From Kosmotoga arenicorallina S304 (GTDB lineage: Bacteria; Thermotogota; Thermotogae; Petrotogales; Kosmotogaceae), in the NCBI RefSeq assembly GCF_001636545.1, contig NZ_JFHK01000004.1, positions 124,001 to 188,000 of the forward strand: a DNA stretch of 64,000 bases, given 5' to 3'. The notes beneath the pieces are model-generated. The model worked only from the letters and a program-made list of their open reading frames with translations. It ran no database searches and had not been told where the DNA came from. The position numbers and the translations under genes are program-made. Positions 1 through 9,087 of this stretch are shown piece by piece (within the stretch, counting starts at the first letter, position 1; every line of letters begins with the position of its first letter).

Positions 1-598
1 AAAATAGAGCTTCAAGGCTTCTTCTGTCAAACCCGAGCACTTTGATTTCACTTGATATAAAGTTTCTTTTTTCAAGGTATTTCAAAAACTCTTCCCAATT
101 GATGTTAAGGATATCTATTCCTTCTTTTTCTGGAAAGGTGTAACGGGAACCTGCAAGCAATGTCCTTTTCTCAGTAATTCTCTTTTTGTGAAGAGATAGG
201 ATCTTCAACTCTCCGTCAGTTAAAACAATATTGGAAGCAGGACCGATCAGTTCCACAAAAAGGCGATAATCTTCCAGCTCACCAAAGGGAGTTCTTTTAT
301 GAAAGCGAAGCTCGAATACCCGATCAAGGGCAGGTTGATTTATTCCGGCCAAAATAGCTCCGTTCAACTTTCCCCTCAATATCTTCAGGAATGGAGAATC
401 GGTTGATGGCTCTCTGTCATTGCCTTTTCTCATAAATGCAAAGGGATAGCGGGGATTGACAGAAATTTGAAAGGTCCCACCCTGAAACCTGAAATAGAAA
501 TTGTTTTTCCCGCTTTGGTATATTTGCCTTAAGGAATATCCCCTGAATTTTCCGAGCTCTCCAAGAGCTTTGTAAAGCAAGAGTCCGTTATATGCCAT
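1..598 (-). CDS. NFACT/RqcH-family protein, N-terminal part (truncated by window edge)
   Basis: A reading frame with no stop runs from an ATG at 598 off the left edge, giving about 199 residues. The translation has the layout of the NFACT-N domain: an early SLRQIYQSGKNNFYFRF stretch, then LKILRGKLNGAILAGINQ, then FELRFHKR, then LFVELIGPASNIVLTDGE. These match the conserved blocks of the FbpA/RqcH family, which acts in ribosome-associated quality control (binding 60S/50S-stalled nascent chains and tRNA) and was historically called fibronectin-binding protein. The start overlaps the end of ispE by 11 bases, so it is the last visible gene of the long minus-strand operon. The coiled-coil and NFACT-R domains would lie outside the window. 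Family assignment is from recognised motifs; the RQC role is inferred from the family. Confidence 0.8.
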   Translation of the reverse strand, partial: MAYNGLLLYKALGELGKFRGYSLRQIYQSGKNNFYFRFQGGTFQISVNPRYPFAFMRKGNDREPSTDSPFLKILRGKLNGAILAGINQPALDRVFELRFHKRTPFGELEDYRLFVELIGPASNIVLTDGELKILSLHKKRITEKRTLLAGSRYTFPEKEGIDILNINWEEFLKYLEKRNFISSEIKVLGFDRRSLEALF

Positions 599-1445
599 TT
601 GCCCTTTTCACCTCATCAGAACTCACAAATCTGTATTTCCCTTTGCCTGAACCGGGTTTGTAAAGGCTGAAGATAGTGCTTCCGGAACCTGAAAGCCTGT
701 TAAATATCGCTTGATTACCCGAAAGGCTTTTTAGCCTGTTCAATATTTCAGCTTCACAAATTACCTTTTCAAAAGTGTTTTTGCTTATTGACGCTGCTTT
801 AGTATATTCACAATTCTTCAAGGCTGCGTACAATTCAAAGACTTTTTTCAGGTCAGCACTTTCATTGTGATTTCCCCTGTCGATCAGCGAGTAAGCTTCC
901 GAGGTAGAGATTCCTACTGGCGGAAAGAAAAGCTCCAGTTCATAAGGTTGAAGATCGCCGGGAAAGATGAGCTTTTCACCTCTCCCAAGGCCTATGGCAG
1001 TGCCACCAACCAAAAGAAATGGAACATCACTTCCTACCTTGCAGGCAATTTTATAAATCACTCTAAAGGGTAAGTTGAATGTTTTACCGAGGGCGCTAAG
1101 TAAAGTAGCAGCATCTGCGCTTCCGCCTCCAAGACCACTGGCAAAGGGAATATGCTTCTTCAAAGCCAATTTCAGTGAAAGGCTCTCGTGAATTTCCTTC
1201 TCCAGATAAAAGCATGCTCGATAAAGGGAATTGTTGAAGTCCCATGGGAGTTCGGGTTCCGAAATGAACTTTACTCCACGGGAATTAGAGCGTTCAATCA
1301 GCAGCTCATCATAGAGGGATACTGTCTGGAAGAGCGTTATAATCTCGTGGAAATTCCCTCTCAAGCCACAAACTTGCAGATGTAGATTTACCTTTGCAAA
1401 AGCCTTGAGAACTTTATGAGAAAATCTGTCGTTAATTTTGACCAC
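588..1445 (-). CDS. ispE: 4-diphosphocytidyl-2-C-methyl-D-erythritol kinase
   Basis: IspE phosphorylates the 2-hydroxyl of CDP-methylerythritol with ATP, the fourth step of the MEP isoprenoid pathway, in the cytoplasm. The 285-residue protein has the N-terminal signature KAFAKVNLHLQV and the GHMP-kinase ATP-binding loop PFASGLGGGSADAATLL, and ends with the typical LSGSGSTIFSL segment (GHMP motif 3). Length is normal for IspE. The only in-frame start is the GTG at 1445, because a stop lies four codons upstream. This makes the gene overlap the upstream Nudix gene by 58 bases, unusually long but seemingly real since both ends carry conserved sequence. A GGAAGG abuts the GTG. Confidence 0.95.
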   Translation of the reverse strand: MVKINDRFSHKVLKAFAKVNLHLQVCGLRGNFHEIITLFQTVSLYDELLIERSNSRGVKFISEPELPWDFNNSLYRACFYLEKEIHESLSLKLALKKHIPFASGLGGGSADAATLLSALGKTFNLPFRVIYKIACKVGSDVPFLLVGGTAIGLGRGEKLIFPGDLQPYELELFFPPVGISTSEAYSLIDRGNHNESADLKKVFELYAALKNCEYTKAASISKNTFEKVICEAEILNRLKSLSGNQAIFNRLSGSGSTIFSLYKPGSGKGKYRFVSSDEVKRANGI

Positions 1446-1990
1446 CCTTCCATTTTATCCCTATAAGCAAGCAAGTCTTCAAGTGAAATTTCAAATATTT
1501 CAAACATATCCATTTCTCTTAGGCCCTTAAAATTCACTTCTGCAAGATATAAAATTCCCAGATGCACCCTTGAAACAGGGCTTGAAAGGTCATTTATCAC
1601 TCCAAGGTAAGTCAGGGATTTCGGCTCTGCTTTCACTTCTTCATTGAATTCGCGCCATAATCCTTTTTCGAATGTTTTCCAGGCATCATGCAGATCTCCA
1701 TCCTCAGAATTCACATGTCCGCCAATCCCGAGCGTAAATTTATTATGAAGCCTTTTTTCGCCCTGCTTTTCAGTGCGCTTGAGGAGAATAAATCTTTCCC
1801 TGTTTTTAAGGACAATATAGGGAATCATCTGTCTGTATCTTTCATCGTTTTCAGCGTACTGGCGAGGCATAAATGACGCATGTCTTCTTACGCACTCTCT
1901 GATAGTATCAAGGGGAACATTACGCACCCCGGAAAAGCAAAGCAGATCTTTCAAATAATCCGCAGCAACAACAAGAACTTCTTCCTTCAA
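1388..1990 (-). CDS. Nudix-domain hydrolase
   Basis: A 200-residue protein with a central Nudix fold: KFTLGIGGHVNSEDGD, then WREFNEEVKAEP, which together approximate the Nudix box (GX5EX7REUXEEXGU) with a somewhat stretched spacing. Nudix enzymes cleave nucleoside diphosphates linked to another moiety; the substrate cannot be predicted. The conserved VLKNRERFILLKR strand precedes the box, and the family seems to be the 'predicted phosphoesterase, Nudix' group. The start is TTG at 1990, chosen because an excellent AAGGAGGTG ribosome site lies six bases upstream. Its 3' end overlaps ispE by 58 bases. It lies 12 bases downstream of the lipoprotein gene and is probably co-transcribed. Confidence 0.8.
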   Translation of the reverse strand: MKEEVLVVAADYLKDLLCFSGVRNVPLDTIRECVRRHASFMPRQYAENDERYRQMIPYIVLKNRERFILLKRTEKQGEKRLHNKFTLGIGGHVNSEDGDLHDAWKTFEKGLWREFNEEVKAEPKSLTYLGVINDLSSPVSRVHLGILYLAEVNFKGLREMDMFEIFEISLEDLLAYRDKMEGWSKLTTDFLIKFSRLLQR

Positions 1991-2002
1991 GGGGGCACCT
2001 CC

Positions 2003-3139
2003 TTAAAAATCCACGTCCGGGGAAAATACCATCTCAGCCCCGACAATTGCAGGAATTTCAATGACAACTTCGCTGGTAAACTCAGATGAAGCTGGAGCTT
2101 CCACATAAGCTACAAGCATGATTCCAAAGTAATGTTCCTTATCCAGCAAAGGGCCTATGCCCAATGAGGCTTCATCGAGTTCAAAATGAACTGTAATAAC
2201 GCTTTTAAGGTTTAAATTTTCTGTCTTCGCTGATGACAAAACCAGATCAGAAATATCAAGAAGTTTATCAGCAACAAAAGTTCCGCTGGTTTTGACTCCC
2301 CTTATGAGAAACAGCGATTCATTATCGGGATCATAACCAGTATCAGAAGCATCAGGATAAAGGTCTACAAACCATTTATCAGGTAGATCATCCAATCCTA
2401 CTGAGCTCAAATCCGCTGTTATTTTTATACGCCTTCTCCATTTTTCTTCACCAATATTGATTTCATTAAAGAAGTCGTCTAAATCGGACGTTGAATAACC
2501 GCTCTTTAGTATCTCTTCACTGCCGTGAATATATACGCAAGACTCTGAAGGTGTTGCATTGGGTGCCACTTCCACTGCCTTTATCCTGCCTTCAAAAGGA
2601 TCGAAGCCAAACACTACTGCCGGTGAAAACCCATCAACATACCTGAAATAAAAAGGCGTTCTTTCGTCTTTATACGCTCCCCAATTTTCAAACCAGCTAT
2701 CTGGTTCTGGAAAGGACCCGGCAATTTCAAATACTTCTACCGCGACATCAGGTTTGTCATCGAAATAGAGAGTCCTTGACCCGCTGATTTCCTTCAGCTC
2801 CCCGTCGATAAAAGCAGTTGTCTTCACACTTATCCATAGTTTTTCGTATTCTATTTCGGGGAAATATAGGTAAGCCCTTTGTCCAGAGCCCTGCGGAAAC
2901 AAATGCCCTGCAAGGGGTTCCCAACTGTCCCCGTCCCAGTATTCAGCCTGCCATGAGTATATTTCAGAACCATCCGGAACGAAATTCACAGCATTTACAG
3001 CAATTTCAATTACTTCCCCGGGTTCCCTGTTCAATTTCTGCACTATCATGCTCAAATACGGCCTGTTGCTTGCTGGACAGCCTCCAAAAAACACCAGTAT
3101 TATCAGCGCTGAAACAACGAAAAACAACCCTTTTTTCAC
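2003..3139 (-). CDS. Predicted lipoprotein of unknown function
   Basis: The protein starts at a GTG at 3139 behind a GGGAGGG ribosome site, one base after the stop codon of the CCA gene; a longer frame exists but would lie inside that gene and lacks a signal peptide at its end. The first residues, VKKGLFFVVSALIILVFFGG followed by Cys, form a lipoprotein signal with a lipobox-like FFGGC, so the mature 378-residue chain should be lipid-anchored outside the cytoplasmic membrane. The remainder is beta-rich and aromatic-rich, with Ig-like strands at residues ~30-110 and no catalytic motif that I recognise. It could be a surface or periplasmic binding or structural protein. I cannot assign a function. 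Confidence 0.75.
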   Translation of the reverse strand: MKKGLFFVVSALIILVFFGGCPASNRPYLSMIVQKLNREPGEVIEIAVNAVNFVPDGSEIYSWQAEYWDGDSWEPLAGHLFPQGSGQRAYLYFPEIEYEKLWISVKTTAFIDGELKEISGSRTLYFDDKPDVAVEVFEIAGSFPEPDSWFENWGAYKDERTPFYFRYVDGFSPAVVFGFDPFEGRIKAVEVAPNATPSESCVYIHGSEEILKSGYSTSDLDDFFNEINIGEEKWRRRIKITADLSSVGLDDLPDKWFVDLYPDASDTGYDPDNESLFLIRGVKTSGTFVADKLLDISDLVLSSAKTENLNLKSVITVHFELDEASLGIGPLLDKEHYFGIMLVAYVEAPASSEFTSEVVIEIPAIVGAEMVFSPDVDF

Positions 3140-3140
3140 A

Positions 3141-5726
3141 CTAATCCCTCCCCAGGAGCCTTCTGACAAAACTTTCCTCTTCATCATCAGGCAAGCCTTC
3201 AAGCTTAGCCAGCTGAAGTTTGTCAAGTATTTTCTTTATTTCTTTACCCTCTTTCAGGCCAAATTTATCAATCAAGATGGACCCCGTTATTTTCGGTTTT
3301 TCCTTTTCAAGCTTTTGTAGATAGTTTTGGAATTTCTTTGAATTTTCTTCATCGAGAAAAGCATCGATAAACCACAAAATCTCAGGCTCAGGTTTCCTGA
3401 CGGTTTCAAAGAAAATTCTGTAGCTGAGTTGTTCGCCTTTTACGATAATTTTTTTCAACTCCCGAGAAATGCTCATCGCTTTTCTTATCCAGTCAGGGAA
3501 TTTCTTTGGGAAGCCGTATCTTTTTACAATACTGTCCAATTTTTCCGGCGATGATTCCCTTAACAATATCATAGCGAGTATATAGACTGGCTTGGGGCTA
3601 GAAGATCTTTTCCTGTTGAAATATCTTTTGAGCATGGACAGCGTTTCGGCATCTACCAAGCTATGAGGAAACAAATGATTTAGAACGCCGAGTTCATCCA
3701 TCCTTTTGATAGCCTTTATCGGTTCTGGTTCTTCAATTATTTTTTCGAGTTCGTCCCTGAGTCTTTGCCCTGTAACCCTTTCCAGATAATTTTGAGCCAC
3801 ATACTTTTTAAGTAATTCCAGAGTGTGTTCTTCAATTCTGAAGTTAAAGCGCTGCTCGAATCGGATAGCCCTTAATATCCTTGTAGGGTCTTCCACAAAA
3901 CTCAAGGGGTAAAGCGTTCTTATTACTCCTTTTTCCAGATCACGCTTACAGCCAAAGAAATCCAACAAAAGGCCAAATTCCTCTTGATTCAATTTTATTG
4001 CCATTGCATTTATAGAAAAATCTCTTCTATAAAGGTCTTTTTTTATGGTACTCATTTCAACGTTCGGCAAAACAGCGGGTTCCTCATAGTATTCAGTTCG
4101 GGCTGTTGCCACATCTATTCTCAATCCATTTTTAAAGAAAATTGACGTGGTAAGAAATTCCTTGTGCTCCACACAGGTAACCTCAAAGTACCGTCCAAAG
4201 GTTTGGGCGAAATACCTGGCATCTCCTTCGACAACAATGTCTATATCGTAATTTTTTCTCCCCAAAAGGAGATCCCTGACAAATCCACCGACTACATAAG
4301 TTGCCATGCCAATTTGATTTCCGACTATTCCAAGAAAACGTAGCATGGTAACCAGATCTGGTTCAAGGTTAGTTTCAATAAGCGAGACTATTCTGGAAGT
4401 TTCCAGCTTGAGGTTTTCCAGTTCCCGGGACTTTTTTGTAAGCACGCCACGCATCAGATCAGATTTGGTAATGATACCCGCAAGAATACCCTTATCAAGC
4501 ACCAAAACACTTCCCGAACCGTTTTCTACCATCTTCCTTGCAGCTTCGCTTACAGGAGCAGTAGCCTTTACTGTTAAAACTTCCCTTTGCATTATTTCCT
4601 TTACTGGAGAATTTTTCAAGCCATGCTTGATGGCCTTTCTAACATTGTCAAGGGTAACAATACCTACCAGCCTACCGTTTCCTATTACCGGAAGGCTACT
4701 ATGACCGGTGTTTTCCATTATTTTCGCGGCTTCTTTTACTGGCATTTCAGAAACCACTGTACGTACCGGTGAAGACATGACTTCCCGAACCTGAACAAAA
4801 CTGAGGATGTTTTCTCTCAACGACTTGAAGACCTTCTCCTTGACACTTTCAAGATCAGTGTTTGCATAAAAAGCGAGGGAAAAATTCGGATACACGCTGA
4901 GCTTCGAACCAGAGAAGATCTCCGAAAAATCAATTTCGCTATATTTTGCTCGACCAACGGCGAAAACGCCTTTTCCCACTCGCATGAAAACTATGAGATT
5001 GTCTGCCCCGAGAGTGAACCAGAGCTTTTCTATCAGTTCAAATATGCCCCTCGGCATGGTCTTGAATTTCGCTTCAGTAATGGCAACTTCAACACCCTTT
5101 ATCGTTAAAACCCGGGTGTTATCAATAAATTTCTGAAAGTGCCTGCGCTGCTCGCGTGTTAGGCTGAATTTCTGGTAATGAACCACCTTTTCAAGGGAAG
5201 CCCCAAGAGAAAGCAGCCACGCTCCAATAGTCAAATCATCAGGTGTTGTTGTAGATAGGGAAAAATTGAGAGTTTTGCGGTACAATGCCACTGTAAAAAA
5301 AGTGGCTTCTTCGGGGGTTACTTCAAGTCGCTTTTCACGCAAGATGCTACATAGTAAAGTTATTGACGTGCCGTAATTTCCCGAGACAACTTTGTCCCAC
5401 CTATCGGCTACTGCCGTCCCCAGATGGTCAAATAACGTCTTTTTACAGCGCTCCAAAAAAGGAGCCAAAGGAACTGGCAACTGATTATCTGCAATACTAC
5501 CAACTACAACCAGTGAAGAAACCGATTCCAGTTCCAGGTCTTCAAATCTATGGTAGAAAAAAAGGTGAGGAGCGATTTCTTCTATGAATTTCTCAACCTT
5601 TGACTCTGGCTTTCCTTCTATCACTATTTCATGATCTGGATAAAGCCTTTTTGCCGCAAAGCAAGCAGCTAAATCGTCAAAATCCGGTTTTGGGCGCGTA
5701 GTGATAATCTTCAATCCAATTTCCAC
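3141..5726 (-). CDS. cca: CCA-adding enzyme/poly(A) polymerase fused to DHH-like and CBS domains
   Basis: This 861-residue protein has three parts. Residues 1-300 resemble a DHH phosphoesterase-like domain (DDLAACFAAKRLYPDH, GSIADN, FDHLGTAVAD). Residues ~315-428 are two CBS domains (VMSSPVRTVV, LVGIVTLDNVRK; EIMQREVLTV, LAGIITKSDLMRGV). From ~475 comes a class II nucleotidyltransferase: YVVGGFVRDLLLGR followed by the metal-binding YDIDIVVEGD, the RRDFSINAMA motif and an RNA-binding helical tail. It should add or repair the 3' CCA end of tRNAs. The same DHH-CBS-NT fusion is known in Thermotogales and Aquificales. The start may be GTG 5726 or TTG 5714; the latter has GAGGTGG eight bases upstream and overlaps the response-regulator stop as TTGA. 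Confidence 0.92.
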   Translation of the reverse strand: MEIGLKIITTRPKPDFDDLAACFAAKRLYPDHEIVIEGKPESKVEKFIEEIAPHLFFYHRFEDLELESVSSLVVVGSIADNQLPVPLAPFLERCKKTLFDHLGTAVADRWDKVVSGNYGTSITLLCSILREKRLEVTPEEATFFTVALYRKTLNFSLSTTTPDDLTIGAWLLSLGASLEKVVHYQKFSLTREQRRHFQKFIDNTRVLTIKGVEVAITEAKFKTMPRGIFELIEKLWFTLGADNLIVFMRVGKGVFAVGRAKYSEIDFSEIFSGSKLSVYPNFSLAFYANTDLESVKEKVFKSLRENILSFVQVREVMSSPVRTVVSEMPVKEAAKIMENTGHSSLPVIGNGRLVGIVTLDNVRKAIKHGLKNSPVKEIMQREVLTVKATAPVSEAARKMVENGSGSVLVLDKGILAGIITKSDLMRGVLTKKSRELENLKLETSRIVSLIETNLEPDLVTMLRFLGIVGNQIGMATYVVGGFVRDLLLGRKNYDIDIVVEGDARYFAQTFGRYFEVTCVEHKEFLTTSIFFKNGLRIDVATARTEYYEEPAVLPNVEMSTIKKDLYRRDFSINAMAIKLNQEEFGLLLDFFGCKRDLEKGVIRTLYPLSFVEDPTRILRAIRFEQRFNFRIEEHTLELLKKYVAQNYLERVTGQRLRDELEKIIEEPEPIKAIKRMDELGVLNHLFPHSLVDAETLSMLKRYFNRKRSSSPKPVYILAMILLRESSPEKLDSIVKRYGFPKKFPDWIRKAMSISRELKKIIVKGEQLSYRIFFETVRKPEPEILWFIDAFLDEENSKKFQNYLQKLEKEKPKITGSILIDKFGLKEGKEIKKILDKLQLAKLEGLPDDEEESFVRRLLGRD

Positions 5727-7042
5727 CTCTTCAATTTTGTGTAAAGGGTGCTTTTGCTTATTCCCAGAACACGAGCCACCTTGGTCTTATTGCCATTATA
5801 CTTTCTTAGAAGCCTTTCGGTATAGTCTTTTTCAAGCTCTTCAAGAGGCATCTCCCCCAGAGGAAGTTTTTTCTCCATCTCTGGTTTTTGCATATCTTCT
5901 GGAAGCATCCAGGTTTCAAGAACTCCGTGATCGCCGTAAATCGCTATTATAGATAGCAACACGTTTCTTAGCTCTCTGACATTACCTGGCCATTTATAGT
6001 TCATGAGCGCTTCTATGAAATCTTCTGAAACTTTTATATCTTCTGCAATCCCAATTTCCCTTTTCAAGAGAGGGATAAAATAGTTTACCAGCGGGGCGAT
6101 ATCTTCAATTCGATTTCTCAGGGGAGGAATCGCGATTTTAACCACATTCAGTCGATAATACAAATCGGCTCTGAATCTTCCTTTTTCCACCTCATCAAGG
6201 AGATTTCGGTTTGTCGCGCAAATCAACCTAACATTCACTCTCTTCGCCATGATGCTTCCCAGCCTTTTGAAACTACCGCTTTCGAGAAATCGGAGCAACT
6301 TCGGTTGGAGGCTTAAAGGCATTTCAGAGATTTCATCGAGAAAAAGCGTTCCCCCGTCTGCATCTTCCACCATTCCCTTTTTGAGGGTATCGGCACCGGT
6401 AAAGGCACCTTTTTCGTGGCCAAAGAGTTCCGATTCGAAAAGGTTTTCAGGTATCGCAGAGCAATTCAGCGCAACGAATTTCTTCCTTCCACTCAGTCGA
6501 TGGATCAGGTTCGCGACAACTTCTTTCCCGGTACCGCTTTCCCCTTCGATTAACACAGAAACGCTTTTGTTTGCAATGGTATCGATTGTCTTTTTTATTT
6601 TTACCATTTCTGTACTGTTCCCCACCAAATTCAGTTTCCTTTCGCCACCCGTTAATTTCGAGAGCTCTTCGTTTTCCAATTCCAGTTTTCGATAGTTAAT
6701 CGCCCGCTTAATTTCGATTAAAGCATGGTTGAGTTCAAAGGGTTTTTCGAGAAAATTAAAGGCGCCCTTTTTTACCGCATTAACGGCACTCCTGATATCC
6801 CCATGGGCTGACATGACTATAACAGTTGAAATAGTGCTGGCCATTTCAACGAGCTCCATTCCGTTGCCATCGGGGAGTCTCAAATCAAGCAAGACACAGT
6901 GAAAATACTCATCGTACAGCTTTTTTCTTGCTTCCTTTAAGCTCAGTACTCCCACAGGCATATATCCTTCATCTTTTAATGCCTCGCAAAGCATTTCGTT
7001 AAACATATGATCATCATCGATAACGAGGATTTTATTTTTCAC
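5711..7042 (-). CDS. NtrC-family sigma-54-dependent response regulator
   Basis: The 443-residue protein has a receiver domain (VIDDDHMF; phosphoacceptor Asp53 in VLLDLRLPDGNG; Lys100 in FLEKPFE), an AAA+ domain with Walker A GESGTGKE (167-174) and the sigma-54 contact loop GAFTGA (212-217), and a C-terminal Fis-type HTH (NKTKVARVLGISKSTLYTKLKRW, without listing further). It should activate RNA polymerase holoenzyme carrying sigma-54. The start is GTG 7042 behind GAGGTGAAAG. The gene follows the histidine kinase by four bases, and the pair is almost certainly cognate. The regulated genes are unknown; no sigma-54 promoter was recognised with confidence in this window. Confidence 0.93.
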   Translation of the reverse strand: MKNKILVIDDDHMFNEMLCEALKDEGYMPVGVLSLKEARKKLYDEYFHCVLLDLRLPDGNGMELVEMASTISTVIVMSAHGDIRSAVNAVKKGAFNFLEKPFELNHALIEIKRAINYRKLELENEELSKLTGGERKLNLVGNSTEMVKIKKTIDTIANKSVSVLIEGESGTGKEVVANLIHRLSGRKKFVALNCSAIPENLFESELFGHEKGAFTGADTLKKGMVEDADGGTLFLDEISEMPLSLQPKLLRFLESGSFKRLGSIMAKRVNVRLICATNRNLLDEVEKGRFRADLYYRLNVVKIAIPPLRNRIEDIAPLVNYFIPLLKREIGIAEDIKVSEDFIEALMNYKWPGNVRELRNVLLSIIAIYGDHGVLETWMLPEDMQKPEMEKKLPLGEMPLEELEKDYTERLLRKYNGNKTKVARVLGISKSTLYTKLKRWKLD

Positions 7043-7046
7043 GCTT

Positions 7047-8327
7047 TCACCTCTTAAAGGTTAGCCTGACAGTTGTTCCCTTTCCCTCTTTGCTTCTTAT
7101 TTTCAGTGTAACATCATTATCTTCGCAAAAACTCTTGGCAAGAGTTAACCCAAGGCCTGTTCCGCTTTCTTTTGTCGTAAAGAAAGCTTTTGCAGCCTTT
7201 TTGAGTACCTCTTCACCCATGCCTACGCCATTGTCGCCGATCAAAAGCGTAATCCATTCTCTCCCCTTTTTCAGTTTCAGGACAACATTGCCATTGGCTT
7301 CCGGAATCGCTTCGAGAGCATTTATTACCAGGTTTTTTATAACATTTTCGAGCCTTCTTTCCTGAACGGTTACAACCGCTTTAGGCACATTTGACGATAC
7401 CCTGAGATTAATCCCCTTGTTTTCTGCAATTGGTTCGAGATACCTTATAACTCTGTTCAGGATTTTAGGCAAATCTACATTTTGTGGTTCTTCTCCGTAA
7501 TGATATATCTGTAAAACTCCAAATATCTTTTCCTTCAAAGATTTTAATTCTTGTTCAAGGCGTCGCAAGTTCTGTTCTTTACCCGTTTTTTGGTATAAAT
7601 CAAATGCTAATTGAAGATTAGCCAAAGGCTGTTTTAAGCCATGGGCAAGATCTGCTACCGTCTCAGCGCTAACAGCATAGCGCATGGTTTTTTCAAGTAA
7701 CCTTTCTGTTTTCCAGCGAGCCGTGATATCGGTGAAGATCATCGAGAATTCATCATTTTCGCTACCTTCAACGACCACCATAAAACGTCTGTTCTGTCTT
7801 CTGGAAAAGACTCTGTAATTTCCCTTCTTTATAGGGATTTTCAGGCCGTTCCTCCTTAATATGTCAAAAATCCTTTCGTTCCCGATTGTCTTTCCGACGT
7901 TAAAAAATGTCTGAAAAGCCCTGTTGTAAAACCTTATATTTCCTTCTCTGTCAACGAGAACTATGGGAAGTTCAAAGGAATTAACCAGATCCACGAAATT
8001 TTCGTAGCGTTCCCTGTAAAAATCTCTCTCCTGAGCAATTCTCTGCAAGACGTTTTTGTGCGCAACAAAAATATCCTTCAACGCTTTTTCTATGCTTTCA
8101 GGACTTTTCCCTGCATTGATGGCGTTGAGAAGCTTTGCAGCATCATTATCGTGGCGTTTTATTTTTACGCAATACAGGACTGCGAAAACAACAGCTATAA
8201 CAAGAGTCCCTACAAAAGCGTCAATTGCGATACTTAAGCAAAGCCAAATAACAACTGCCAGAGCGATAACTTTCACCTGGTGTCTTCCAATGAGCTTTTT
8301 AAGGCCTTCGAATTGCGAGGGATTCAC
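7047..8327 (-). CDS. Membrane PAS sensor histidine kinase (NtrB-like)
   Basis: The kinase has two closely spaced N-terminal membrane helices (VIALAVVIWLCLSIAI; VGTLVIAVVFAVLYCV), a linker, a PAS domain (LPIVLVDREGNIRFYN), an H-box with the phosphorylated His in DLAHGLKQPLANLQLA, then N (NLVINALEAIPE), G1 (GDNGVGM) and G2 (GTGLGLTLAK) boxes of the HATPase domain. It presumably phosphorylates the adjacent NtrC-type regulator. The start is uncertain: the longest frame begins at ATG 8402 without a ribosome site and overlaps the SAM hydrolase by 104 bases; GTG 8327 directly follows a G-rich run, and GTG 8276 has GGAA eight bases upstream. All three keep both membrane helices. Confidence 0.88.
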   Translation of the reverse strand: MNPSQFEGLKKLIGRHQVKVIALAVVIWLCLSIAIDAFVGTLVIAVVFAVLYCVKIKRHDNDAAKLLNAINAGKSPESIEKALKDIFVAHKNVLQRIAQERDFYRERYENFVDLVNSFELPIVLVDREGNIRFYNRAFQTFFNVGKTIGNERIFDILRRNGLKIPIKKGNYRVFSRRQNRRFMVVVEGSENDEFSMIFTDITARWKTERLLEKTMRYAVSAETVADLAHGLKQPLANLQLAFDLYQKTGKEQNLRRLEQELKSLKEKIFGVLQIYHYGEEPQNVDLPKILNRVIRYLEPIAENKGINLRVSSNVPKAVVTVQERRLENVIKNLVINALEAIPEANGNVVLKLKKGREWITLLIGDNGVGMGEEVLKKAAKAFFTTKESGTGLGLTLAKSFCEDNDVTLKIRSKEGKGTTVRLTFKR

Positions 8328-9087
8328 CCCCCTGTATTCCAATTGTTTCAGAGGCATCCCCTTGGTTAACCGCGATTTCCAGATACCCGCTACTATCTTC
8401 ATGTATCAAAAGGGAGCCGCGCCTTACATCGTAATAAGTCCTTCCAAAAATCCCTTCGAATTTCTTTTTTCCAATCGCAATGACCACTTTGTCATCATAG
8501 TCGAAGAGTTTTTTTGCAAGTGAGCCGGGAATGTTTGTTTCGATATTACCAAACCTATCTACAAAAGCCGCTTCGCCTTTTATCAGGTTTGCTCCTTCAG
8601 CATAAGCTTTCCAGAATTTAAGGACTTCATAGCTCATTAAGAGGTCTCCAATTTCGGAAAAATGAATACCCTTCGCAATATGTGCGGTGACAGCGGCGAA
8701 AATGTCCCTGCCATGAAAAGAATCAGAAGCTCCATAATGCAATTCAAGATTGCTCAATTCGCGTACTTCGCTAACACCATACTTTTCACATACGAAGGTG
8801 AACAATCCATTATCAGGGCCAACAAAGATTTTCCCGGACTTTGTCTTAACTGCTATCGCTTTCCTTGATGAACCAACACCAGGATCCACTACTGCGAGGA
8901 AGACAGTGTCATCTGGAAAATCCGGGGTTGCCCTCTGGAGTATGTAAGCACCCATTCTGATGTTAAAAGGTTTTATACCGTGGGTTATATCAATAATTTC
9001 TACTGATGGTGCTATCTTCTTCATAACTGCCTTGGCTACTCCGACATAATAACTCTCACTGCCCCAATCAGAAAGAAAAGCTATCAT
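8299..9087 (-). CDS. S-adenosyl-L-methionine hydrolase (adenosine-forming), DUF62 family
   Basis: A 262-residue protein with the family hallmarks: FLSDWGSESYYVG at the N-terminus, ITHGIKPFNI, VVDPGVGSSRKAI, GPDNGLFTFV and SFHGRDIFAAVTAHIA, followed by a C-terminal beta-barrel half. Members (SAM hydroxide adenosyltransferases) split S-adenosylmethionine into adenosine and methionine using water or hydroxide; the Asp near the N-terminus and the DPGVG loop line the active site. Its stop/start contact with the DUF123 gene is an ATGA overlap, and the kinase gene begins near its end. The physiological purpose of SAM hydrolysis in this operon is unknown. Confidence 0.93.
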   Translation of the reverse strand: MIAFLSDWGSESYYVGVAKAVMKKIAPSVEIIDITHGIKPFNIRMGAYILQRATPDFPDDTVFLAVVDPGVGSSRKAIAVKTKSGKIFVGPDNGLFTFVCEKYGVSEVRELSNLELHYGASDSFHGRDIFAAVTAHIAKGIHFSEIGDLLMSYEVLKFWKAYAEGANLIKGEAAFVDRFGNIETNIPGSLAKKLFDYDDKVVIAIGKKKFEGIFGRTYYDVRRGSLLIHEDSSGYLEIAVNQGDASETIGIQGGESLAIRRP

